Source: Oxytricha trifallax
Lineage: Eukaryota > Ciliophora > Spirotrichea > Sporadotrichida > Oxytrichidae
Length of the DNA: 64,000 nucleotides
Assembly: GCA_000711775.1 (NCBI GenBank)
Contig: ARYC01001531.1
Location: 1 to 64,000, forward strand
Direction: 5' to 3'
Shown here: positions 1-8,858 of the stretch, piece after piece
Layout: every line of letters begins with the position of its first letter
Numbering within the stretch: the stretch's first letter is position 1
Position numbers and translations under genes: made by a program
Notes under the pieces: model-generated
What the model was told of the DNA's origin: nothing
The model's input: the letters and a program-made list of their open reading frames with translations, nothing else
Database searches by the model: none

Positions 1-237
1 AGGAAAATCTGGCACTGGCATATATCTTATGAAAGAGCATGCAAAGGTTCACAGAGAAAGAAAATCGCAGACAATTTATGAGGTGAGTAAGAGGCTTTAT
101 AAAGATGTCTAAAAACCAGATGAAATGACTATAGATGCAGGAGCTGGCACTAAGAGAAGAAATATGGGCCCAAGCAAGGCATAAGAAGAGGAGAGAAAGA
201 GAAGCCAAACCCCTTTATGGGTTAGTTTAATATGTGA
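1..237 (+). CDS. C-terminal end of TBE zinc-finger ORF (partial)
   Basis: The plus strand is open from the window edge when TAA/TAG are read as Gln. The first residues look like the second half of a C2H2 zinc finger (GKSG, then YLMKEHAKVH with the H-x3-H spacing), followed by a basic, Gln-rich tail. A frame change near the end would use the TGA at 235-237. It runs convergently into the TBE transposase, whose stop is at 244. TBE elements are known to carry a zinc-finger/kinase ORF beside the transposase, so this is probably the end of that ORF; its N-terminal part lies outside the window. The assignment rests on the finger-like spacing and the context. Confidence 0.5.
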
Positions 238-243
238 ACTTAT

Positions 244-1270
244 TCATTCATTTAAATCTAAAACTTATTTATAAACATTCATTCTTCGCTCTCTCGTACA
301 GACTGTTGTCTTATCTACGCTCACTCTCTTACAGCCGCTTTGAATTAAGTCTACTGTATCGATGGGCAAGTCATACTTAAGATGATACAGCAGCAGCTTC
401 TTGTAGTGAGTCTTGATTTAACTCCAGTAGAATTCAATTCCATTAAATTATGGGCTATAAGGAACGTTGTATACAGGAGTTATGTTTAGCTCTTCATAAG
501 CTTTCTTAGACTCCTTAGTCTTATGAACTGAGAGGTTATCACAAACAGGATGATCTCTTGGTTACTATACTTCTCTCTGAGTTTATGTAGGAACTCTATA
601 TAATACTCTCGCTTAATAGAGCGAGGGTGAATAACATAAATCTCTAGGCCTGAATCTTCACTTATACCAGCTGAAATTGCATGGGTGACTACCTTCACTT
701 TTTAATCATAGACTTCTATATTATCATACTTCTTATACCAAGACTTTTTAATAAAAGTGTTGAAGGTGAATACAGCTTCATCAGCATGTATGAACTTGAT
801 GTTATTAGTAATAGCTCTCTGCATTTAATCATATATATAGTTTAAATTATTACTATAAAATGGCACTGTAAAATCAATTACTCTCTTCACCCTGTTGACA
901 GTCTTTAAAGTAATACCATTTCTTCTATAAATATTGGCTATAGTCTAAGGAGAGATACGCATGTCGGGAAACCTGCGATGAAACATCACAGCTCGCTAGT
1001 CTAATGGAAAGTGTGCCCAATACTTCAAAGTCTTCGAGTCGCAGAGGAAGTCAATATGAGCCTGAGAGAACTTTTATTTTCTTGCAGGATGCGTTCAACA
1101 ACCAGAATTAAAATGCTAAACAGCTAGCAAGCAGTGATACCTAACAGTTGAGGCACTCTTGCGTAATAACTTTGCTATAGCTGCATTATTTAGTACAGGT
1201 TTGGCTTAGTCTATATAAATACACGTACCATACCGAAGCTTAAGCAGTAAATCTAAATATTACTCATCAT
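244..1270 (-). CDS. TBE-family D34E transposase
   Basis: Cut-and-paste DDE transposase of the IS630/Tc1/mariner superfamily, as carried by TBE elements. The minus-strand reading gives an N-terminal helix-turn-helix region (around AAIAKLLRKSASTVRYH), a first acidic residue in IHADEAVF, a second in CDNLSVHKT, and a Glu in NGIEFYWSQ. There are 34 residues between the second Asp and the Glu (D34E). Length is about 340 codons and the stop is TGA at 244-246. The frame breaks once just before the second Asp (TTTGTGAT appears to lack one T), and an in-frame TGA follows the HTH region in a position where Gln fits. The ORF reads away from the nearby telomere-bearing terminus. In Oxytricha such transposases are reported to act in germline genome rearrangement; that is family knowledge. 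Confidence 0.85.
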
Positions 1271-1392
1271 AAATCGACCCTAAATTTCGCTAATTTCTAT
1301 TTCTCATTTTGTAAATTGGCCTAATTTCTCTACTAACCCCAATAAGACCCCAACTATACCCTACAAATCAAAGCACTTATAAACCTCACTAA

Positions 1393-1412
1393 GGGGTTTT
1401 GGGGTTTTGAAT
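1393..1412. repeat. TBE terminus with telomeric repeat and AAT target
   Basis: Bases 1393-1409 read GGGGTTTTGGGGTTTTG, the complement of C1A4C4A4C4, and 1410-1412 is AAT. This matches the known outermost 17 bp of TBE inverted terminal repeats and their ANT target triplet. The rest of the ~78-bp ITR should lie at about 1332-1392. Confidence 0.85.
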
Positions 1413-1531
1413 ATATAAGTTTAATGATTAGTTTATTTATTATCCAAAACATTAAATAATTACTTTATTTATTAACCAAAAAGTTTATTTAATGAAAAAA
1501 GACAAAAGAAGTGATTTATTATAAAGAATTA

Positions 1532-1714
1532 ATGGCAGATAACAAATCTGAGGGGTTCAGGGTTTGTGAGTAAAAAGGGTTTTCGTCTTAATTGAAATTC
1601 TAAGGAGGTGCTTTATGTTTTCTTACTTATCTTGGCAAGGAACCTCTTCGAGACGAAGATTGGTCTTCTTCCGATGATTATTAAGAGGCATTTAGAGAAT
1701 ATTCTTCTTCTTGA
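1532..1714 (+). CDS. 60-aa hypothetical protein
   Basis: A complete small ORF with ATG at 1532 and TGA at 1712-1714, using TAA for Gln five times. The composition is protein-like: a mixed N-terminus (MADNKSEGFRVCEQ), a hydrophobic centre (ALCFLTYLG), then an acidic and Ser-rich end (DEDWSSSDDY, finishing EYSSS). It is markedly more GC-rich than the flanking sequence. It lies 120 bp outside the TBE terminus, so it is probably an unrelated small gene or a terminal exon/MDS. I recognise no family. Upstream is AT-rich with no clear promoter. Confidence 0.5.
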
Positions 1715-1834
1715 ATCTCACCCAAAATATTTGGAATTTTTGAAGTGAAGTAAGGTGAGCTACCGGGTGGTTTTACGACAATTTATTTTTGAACTTTTTT
1801 CATTTTTAATATTATAATAAGTTTATGATTTCAA

Positions 1835-4521
1835 TCATATACTTTTAACAATAAATTGTATTGAAATATGGCCTTCTTCTTTACATAGGTAACAGCTTAC
1901 AAAGATTGCTTTGTAGTTTTTATCAATTGTCAACTTATCATGGATTTTAAAAATACATATAGAAATGATTTCAGTATAGGTTTTATTTGCTTCTGGGTAT
2001 TACATTTAAGCAGTGTCCATGAAATCATCTTTATTCAATGACAGGACTTCAGTAAAACCTCTAGATCCGGCCCCCATGCATGTCTGTTTAGCTTTGAGAA
2101 GAAACTTATTTCTCCAAAATATTCATCGACCTGAAGTTCCTTGATGTAAGTGTGAGTTTTTTTCTGCATGATCACAACTGTACCTTTGGTAATGAAAAAC
2201 ATTTTAGCTCCTTGTTCCTCCTCTTCGAAGATATGATCATCCATAGAAAAGGTTTCATTAATAAGTAAGAAAGTAACTTCAGCTAAGAATCTCTGATCAA
2301 ATATTCCAAAAATCTTGGTTTTCTTAAGCATTCTTCCATTCAAATGGACGATAACTTAATCTTTAAGATTTTCATTAAGCATGTTGAGCACTTCAATTTC
2401 AGAAAGCTTATATTGCTTCTTATACTCGAACATATATTCTAAGTATCTCCTAACTTTGAGTCTGAGATACTTAGGGATTTATTTATGCATGAGAAACTAG
2501 TTTACATGTAGAATCTTTTCCTTGAAAATAGCAGCCATAGTATTTGATCTTCTCGCAATAGTTTCAATTGAGCCGACGACATAAGCGAAAACTCCGCATG
2601 CAATAAGCATACTAAACATTGCATAGATTTTTTCTCCATCGTATACGGCGAGACATCTCCATACCCCACCGTCGTCATAGTAGTAAATGCCCAATATAAT
2701 GAGATGATATATTTATCAAAGATTGGAGCATCTTGTATGTTAGCCATTGTTAACCAACAAATAGGTTCTGAATCAAGTTAAGAAACACCAATTTAATAAA
2801 AGATACATGCTATCCAATGAGCAATGAACAGAATAACAGTGATAACTTTTAGAAACCCTAATATTGCATTGATTGTGTCAGACATGATAATCTCTTCAAA
2901 TTTGTAAAGAAGCTTCTTTAGTTTTAGAACTCTCAAAAGTCTTAAAAATCTTAAGAATCTGACTATTCTTATCAATCTTAAAAGCTATGGAGCCCTTGAA
3001 ACTTTAGTCCTACTGACTTTCTTAGTTCCGGTCTATACTTAACTTTAAATTAATACTTTTTTAAATAAATAATAAATAACTTTAGTCAGTCTCCTCATCA
3101 TCTTCGCCGCTATTCATAACCCAAGCATAGGGGAATGAGGCAAGCATGTCCAGAATAAACCAAGTTTTAATGTAATTTAGTATAATATCCTTCCTTTTCA
3201 TTACCAAGTATCCTTTTTTGTAGAAGCCAGTATTGAAAGTAACGACGACATCCATCATGAAGGCGACATCCATGATTGTTTCTAAGATATAGAAGCCATC
3301 TACTGCTTCTACTTCAAAGCATAGTCTGAATGGAATGATGATTGATTGATATACAATGAAAAGTAGACAGATTAAATCCCAGATACCCTTGAAAGTTGAG
3401 TCTGGGTAGATTACTCCCCAAGCTTTGTTGATCTCTGAATGTGCAGCAACTATAGAAAAGTTTAAAAAATTGAAATAAGGTTGATATTTAAATCCTGTTT
3501 TTAGGGTAATAACCATTATAACTAGTGAATTTCACTTACTTAAATGGATATATCTGTCGTCGAAGTCATCGTCTGCATCTGAGACTGAAAGCTCTTATAT
3601 ATCGTCAAGTCTGCTTTTCTCGTCGAAGTCTTTTGTTTTGTCGACACTCATTAATGCGGTACCACCAGACATTTTCTTAGACTAGTTTATCTTCTCTTGT
3701 TTATTGTTATTTTTGTGATACTTGATGAAATTTCTATAGGCTTTATAAATTCATAACACAAAAAATAAGGCTCTATATTTTCTGTTTGCAGACTCACTGC
3801 GCTTATTGACTGTTTCAACGAGTTCCCCAGGCCCAATTATAGGTCTGTGCTCTTTCTACTAACTTCTATCAGATTTTGACTTAGCTGAGTCTGGTCGAGC
3901 AGTCATCCCTTCCCCAAAGTTAGTGAGGCCGTTATTCGATCTCATAGATTTCTACCTGTTAGTTGTGTTGTCATTCATTGATAATATATTAAATGTTACA
4001 ACATTCAAATAAAAGAGAATCTTAATTCTCACTCTCGTACATCATCCTTTCTTCTTGAGTTTTGTTGCTACCTCTCAGTTTAAAAATATAAAAGAGAGAT
4101 GGATAAAGAGCTTATGATCTGAATTTTAGTGTTATCTGGTTTAGGGCTAGATTTGAGAGAGATCACCGGATATACTTTTCTTGTCTTGTTCCCGGCTTGA
4201 GTTAATCACGCTTCTCCCTATTTAATTATATAATTCTTTCTTGTTTGTAATTGAATTGTGTCTAACACCCCCTCTATTAAGGCTATTTTCAAACTGTTCA
4301 TTTTTAAAAATGATTTAAACTTAATCAATAATGCAATTCAAAATTTTGAAATCAAAATAAAGCGATGTAATTAAGAATCTTTTTTTAAGTCATCTTTGTA
4401 GTTGCTACTTTCTGAATGAGTTATTTTGACCCACCAGACCAACTCTAGAAGAGTCATTAGGATTATTGAGCTCGTCAAAGTCCATGCTCTCATCCTAGCC
4501 ACGATTCATACCTCTCAGCAT
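1835..4521 (-). CDS. Cyclic-nucleotide-gated/HCN-type K+ channel gene (multi-MDS)
   Basis: Ion channel in the plasma or ciliary membrane. Read on the minus strand: a long polar N-terminus (ATG at 4519-4521); S1-S3 (GIWDLICLLFIVYQ, then FMMDVVVTFNTGFY, which resembles the CNG/HCN S2); a repetitive Arg S4 (RLIRIVRFLRFLRLLRVLK); S5; a pore with TTVGYGD, a K+ selectivity filter; S6; a C-linker; and a cyclic-nucleotide-binding domain (VDEYFGEISFF). The C-terminus has a partial CxxC...GH zinc-knuckle-like motif and TGA at 1835-1837. Removing a 90-nt intron (3450-3539) and a 37-bp IES (3048-3084) keeps the frame. Other interruptions in the N-terminal part (about 4000-4390) are less certain. The frame slips by one base after the pore (six-A run near 2650) and in the CNBD (five-G run near 2075). 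An in-frame TGA at 3751-3753 may lie in a mini-IES. Confidence 0.8.
3048..3084. other. IES with 8-bp pointer TAAAGTTA (37 bp)
   Basis: The 8-mer TAACTTTA (TAAAGTTA on the coding strand) occurs at 3040-3047 and again at 3077-3084. The 29 bases between them are almost pure A/T. Deleting one copy plus the insert, 37 bp in total, joins the acidic S3-S4 linker to the S4 helix in the correct frame. Reading through does not. This is the hallmark of a non-scrambled ciliate IES. Confidence 0.85.
3450..3539 (-). other. Intron in the channel gene (90 nt)
   Basis: On the minus strand the donor is GTAAGTGAA and the acceptor TTTTCTATAG. Without removal the frame hits TGA directly after the donor. Removal joins a polar acidic segment (DDDFDDRYIHL) to the S1 region (IAAHSEINKAWG) in frame. 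Confidence 0.75.
3743..3772. other. Possible 30-bp mini-IES removing an in-frame TGA
   Basis: AGGCT occurs at 3738-3742 and 3768-3772, exactly 30 bp apart. The AT-rich interval holds the only TGA (3751-3753) in the N-terminal coding frame of the channel. Excision would keep the frame and delete ten codons. A simple nonsense change is the alternative. Confidence 0.4.
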
Positions 4522-5014
4522 TTTCACTTATTTCTAAACCTAATCTGCAAATTATACATAAAAAAAGAAGCATCCTTTTAATTAAAAATATTTCCTCCAA
4601 AATAATTACAATATGACTAAATTAATGATTTTTACAAAAAGATTTTTATAATTATCATAAGAATAGCTTTATTATAATATCTTTTTATCTACCAAGATAT
4701 ATGATAGCATCAATCTTGTAATAAAGTATTTTCAATCTTTCGAAGGGTTTTACTTATTATAATTAATTCAATAAATCTATTAGACTGATTAGTTATATCC
4801 CTTTTAAAATTAATATCATTATAGATCTTATAGACAAAAAACTTATTTAATATAAGAACTATTAAAAATAAAATTAGCTTCAGATATAGATTGAATAATC
4901 ATTAATTTTAAATTGGCAATGTTAAATTTGATCTCATTGTTACTATTATAATGTTATATAATTTATTTTTAATGATTATATGAATTATACACACACATAT
5001 TTTAATTATATGAT
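4522..5014. other. AT-rich spacer
   Basis: About 490 bp of very AT-rich sequence upstream of the channel gene. I see no protein-like frame, RNA gene or repeat; it may be 5' flank or IES sequence. Confidence 0.5.
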
Positions 5015-5215
5015 ACTTGGAAGTCTTTTTCTTGGAATATTATTTTGAAATTTTACTGGGACTTTTTGAGATCTTGGCATCATTTTTATCGAAATCAACA
5101 TCCTCAAAGTCTATTAAGTCTTTTATGAGGCCTAGAGTAAGGTCTTTGGGGACCACTCCAGGTGCTATTATATTCATTAATTTTAAAGATTCTATTTTTT
5201 AAATATTTTAATTGA
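5015..5215 (-). CDS. Coding segment (probable MDS), unknown protein
   Basis: The minus strand gives a short, clearly protein-like stretch around MNIIAPGVVPKDLTLG, then IKDLIDFEDVDFDKND and a Lys/Ser-rich end. It is flanked on both sides by nearly featureless A/T. The sharp change in composition at both borders suggests a single macronuclear-destined segment bounded by IES or spacer. The plus-strand ORF at the same place is its antisense shadow. No family recognised; start and end are approximate. Confidence 0.45.
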
Positions 5216-5524
5216 TGAATCATTATAAATAATTACATTACTATATTTATTAATTTTACAAAGAAAAGAGATCATTCATTTAATAATTTAAACTTTACTA
5301 TATATATAATTGTTTTCTTGAATTTAAAGTAATATAACTAATATTTATTCCATTATTTTACTTTTTTAAATAATAAATGGAAATTTATCTATGTTCAAAA
5401 AATTTTATAGATAAAAACCTTAAGGTTAATTCTTATGTTAAAATTAAGATAATTTTTTAATTTTTAACTTTTTTTTCCAATATTTATTGTGTTTAACAAT
5501 AAAATAAGAAAACTCTTAATTTTA

Positions 5525-7110
5525 AATGCTAGATTTTTGTTTGAGGCAGGGTCTTTGATATTTCCGAGCAATTAAGTTCCGCTGCGCTTATAGGATTTCT
5601 TTTTGTCATACTCTTCCTCTTCATCTAGATATTGCTGCTTCTCGGCAGTCAAATCTCCTCTCTTGCTGCTATGTCCTCTCATCAAACTAAGCTTATGTTC
5701 GTGATATGAAGGTAAGAAACTTTAGATTCCAGAGTTACCAATTCTTTCAAGCTCAGAGTCATATTGAATGGTGAGAAATTTTTCATAATCTCATGGACGT
5801 GCTAATCATTACTTTTGAATTTTGACATGTTTGCCATGGCATTTGACTTTGCTATTTCCTGGGCAGAGAGCTTAGTATTGGGTTTAGTCAGTCTAGTTGT
5901 AGTTTATGGGTTCAAGAGATTGTTTTGATCTCTGTCTCGCATTTAAGCATCTTAAATAATTTTAAATCTAGAGTCTTCTTTCAACTCTTTAGAGCTTTTC
6001 TTTTTTAGCTTTGCGTCTACTAAACTTCCTTGCTTACTAAGGCCGTTTCTTGAGCTTATTGAAGAGCTTATTGAACTACCAAACTCTTTTGAGCTTTAAT
6101 TTCTTGATTCCTGAAGCTGTCTATAAGAACCTACTTTGGTGAGATTATTATGATGCTCAGGAGCTTGAGTTTAAGGCTAGTTTACGGTAGTCTTTTTTAA
6201 AATTGACTTTGGTTGAGTTACTTAATTAGCTAATGGATGTGAGGGCTATATTTTCAATGCTGACTCTTGTTTATGAAGCTATGATCCTGCATTCTATTAA
6301 GAGTCCTAACGAGTTACCTATTCAACAGGCCTGCTTAGTGTATTGCTGCTTGCTTGTTTAGGCTTTGAATTGTTTGATTCGAAGCCGAGAAGCATTTAGT
6401 GCGTACTCTTAATCCTTTTATTTTAGCCTACGTCTATTTTGGGCTGCTCTTAAGGTATATCTTGCTCCTGTTAATGAATTTTATGATCGTGTCTACCTTC
6501 ATTGTCAGATATTCCACTTTAATTCTTGCTATCACTTTAATCAGCTCCAAAATTTTACTTAAAAAGCTCTTAGTCTCTTTGTTTGAACTTTTCTGCAGTC
6601 TCAATAGTAGAAGCTCCGACATTAATGTTCAAAAGTCTTTACCCTCCTAAGGTTGACCCACCTTTAGGACCGCCTAGTCCTGCTATACCATATTTGCTTC
6701 CTCCAGATTTTATGCCCGGGCTTGCCCCTTCAATGTGTGATTAAGCAGAACCTCTTCTTGACTCATCTTTTTTCTCAATGCTTTCAGAGCTTTCATCGCT
6801 TGATTGCTATTCTGAGGTCAACTCTACTTCAGTTTTGATTTCCTCTGAATCCTCAGCATTATCAGCGTCCAATCCTAGTCCAGACTTTCCTAGTTAAGAA
6901 CCCTTGCTTTTGTCGTCTTCCTTAGTTTACTTGTCATCATTGAGCTTCTTGGCTTTTTGCATTTTGATCAATTTTTACTTCATTTTGAAAATTTGCTTCT
7001 TCAGGTTTCCTTCTATTTCTGGGAACTGGCTCTCACAGTTTATTGAAATATGAAAAACACTTAATACTCCATAAAATACACTATTATAGGCTAAGAAATT
7101 AATTATATAA
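5525..7110 (-). CDS. Gln/Ser-rich low-complexity protein, unknown
   Basis: A minus-strand frame of about 500 codons with Gln as TAA/TAG. The N-terminal end looks like the end of a hydrophobic helix (YNSVFYGVLSVFHISINC), followed by a basic heptad stretch (LKKQIFKMKQKLIKMQKAK), an acidic Ser-rich part, a Gly-rich patch, and a long Gln/Asn/Ser tail with runs such as SSISSSISS. After about residue 430 the frame shifts by one base (CATGAGATTATG) and continues with a strongly charged C-terminus (LDEEEEYDKKKSYKRSG). It could be the cytoplasmic tail of a membrane protein whose upstream MDSs lie beyond 7110. No family recognised. The plus-strand ORF at 6399-6650 is antisense noise. Confidence 0.55.
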
Positions 7111-7257
7111 GTTATATTTATCTTAAATTAAGGAAATAACATGAGATCGAAATAAGCTCTGCAAGAACGAGACTAGCTTCTGTTTATAATTATTTAATGT
7201 TTATATTTTAAAAGCATACTTTATTATAAATAAATTCAAGAGCTATCCTATGATTCA

Positions 7258-8511
7258 ATGCCCTAATCTACTAAAAACAAAAAAGATCTATATAATAAAT
7301 AAATCAATATCCAGTAAAATACTCCAAAATAGCTTTATTATTCAGGTTCTCACATAAAAAATAGTAATATCGCGAATAATGAACAATCCTAAAAAAGTTA
7401 GATAAAGTAAAAAGTTAATTAACTCAATCAGTTTCAAAATAAAAACTTCAATCAGTATGAAAATAGTTACTTGACACAAGAATTTGAGTTATTGCAAAAT
7501 GCTTAGAAATAACCCATTTTAGTTTTATTATAAGATTTAAATCAACAAGATCAAATAGAATGTCGTTTAAGGAAGATCCATTGGAATAAATAAGCTTCAC
7601 TCAAGATGATATATTGCTTCAAGGTTTGCCTTAAATAAAATCTTAAGGAATTAATAACAGCTCAAAGCAAGAAAGTCAAGTCTAAAATTTAAACTTAGAT
7701 TTGTAGTCAAGATCTAAAAGACATGAATCTATTGGTAGAATATTGGAAGAGAAAACTTAGCCAATAAGTAAAATGCAAGATTATCAATAAAACTAGTAGA
7801 CATTTGAGTCTGCAGCTTCTTATTTTTTTTCTTAATATTTTCCTTCATAAAGAATGAACATAGGAATCACACAGCAACATCAGAGATCAAACGGAGGATC
7901 CTCAGTAAAAATTAAAGATTTATTTAAAGTAAATCCAAATCAGACGAAGCAATAGTTCTACCAGACGATGGATCCAAAACGTAAATCAATTTAAAAAGAT
8001 ACCAGGTAACATTCCATTACTTCTCGACTTCCCTCAAATTTAAACTAGGTAATTCATTTGTTTTTATTAAACTTTAGAAAGAGGACTTAAGAAGGAACAT
8101 GAATGAAGCGTTTTCTGAGAATCTGCCCACCATTAAAAGCAAGAGCAAATCTCAAAGCTAAAATACAGAAGTAAGTTAGATACAATAAAGTTTAATAATT
8201 GTTACGAGTAGTTAAAGATGAAAATTTAAGAGCTTTAAAAAATTAACAGAATAAAGAGAGGGCTAAATAATATTGAAGATTCATATGACGATGGAAGTTT
8301 AGAGAGAAGCACAAATAAGTCTAATAAAAATAATAAAATCAAACCAGGGAATACAAATATAGGTAAAATTTCACCTTTAAAAAGACAGTAATGGGATGAT
8401 AACTTTAATCAAATAATGAATTCTAGAAATAACTTTATTGTTTAGATATATTAGATTTATAAATTAAGTTTGAATTAATGTTAAATAAGGGATTTAGTTC
8501 TAACTTGCTGA
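7258..8511 (+). CDS. Gln/Asn-rich protein with two short introns, unknown
   Basis: The frame starts at ATG 7258 with a Gln/Asn-rich stretch, then changes by one base near 7557. One extra A in ATAGAATG would fuse it to the frame beginning MSFKEDPLEQISF at 7560. That frame runs to an intron at 8049-8077 (GTAATT...CTTTAG, 29 nt), then exon 8078-8170, intron 8171-8211 (GTAAGT...GAGTAG, 41 nt), and a last exon ending at TGA 8509-8511. All three downstream exons are phase 0. The protein is polar and low-complexity with a basic end (SPLKRQQWDDNFNQ). No domain recognised. It stands head-to-tail with the next gene. Confidence 0.6.
8049..8077 (+). other. 29-nt intron
   Basis: GTAATTCATTTG...AAACTTTAG. 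Reading through gives a shifted frame with an early TGA; removal at phase 0 joins SNLNQ to KEDLRRNMNEAF. A TTAAACT direct repeat also flanks the interval, but excision at that repeat would give a frame with TGA, so splicing is preferred. Confidence 0.55.
8171..8211 (+). other. 41-nt intron
   Basis: Consensus-like GTAAGT donor and ACGAGTAG acceptor. Both flanking exons are phase 0, and reading through meets TGA soon after. Confidence 0.6.
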
Positions 8512-8858
8512 AATTTTATATTAAATATATGAATTAGTATCATTATAAAAGTAGGGTAAAATAAATTTGTTTGATCAATTAAGATTTATGGTTGTATCAT
8601 TAAATGTATTTTAAATATACTTATGAGTAAGTAACAAGGTAAACAATTATAGCTTAATATTAATTAAAGAAAACGTTAAGTCCTCCTTCTATTTTAATTT
8701 TTAATACTAATGTTGCCTCATTTATACTAAATTAGAATTTTTATATTCTTAAGTCATTTCAATCTCAGCAATAATAACTAAACAATTACATTGACATCAG
8801 TCGGAAGAAACCAAAATATCAATTATTATTTTATTATGAGTTTTATACAGCTTCTACA

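Larger units (their letters stand above)
1..1409. mobile_element. TBE transposon, right part
   Basis: The element runs from beyond the left window edge to 1409. It holds the end of a zinc-finger ORF and a convergent D34E transposase, and its right terminus is 17 bases of telomere repeat (G4T4G4T4G on the plus strand), as described for Oxytricha TBE ends. The triplet AAT at 1410-1412 fits the ANT target-site duplication. The left end is not in the window. Confidence 0.85.

Noticed and set aside
3082-3516. Channel ORF starting at MVITLKTGFKYQ
   Set aside because: The first ~22 codons are intron read-through; GTAAGT...CTATAG splicing at 3450-3539 joins the real upstream exon.
5017-5202. 61-aa plus-strand ORF
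   Set aside because: It is the antisense of a more protein-like minus-strand segment read with Gln = TAA/TAG.
6399-6650. 83-aa hydrophobic plus-strand ORF and its 62-aa opposite
   Set aside because: Both are shadows of the long minus-strand Gln/Ser-rich gene at 5525-7110.
8041-8077. IES with pointer TTAAACT at the 29-nt insert
   Set aside because: Excision at the repeat leads to a frame with an early TGA, while GT-AG removal keeps the frame.
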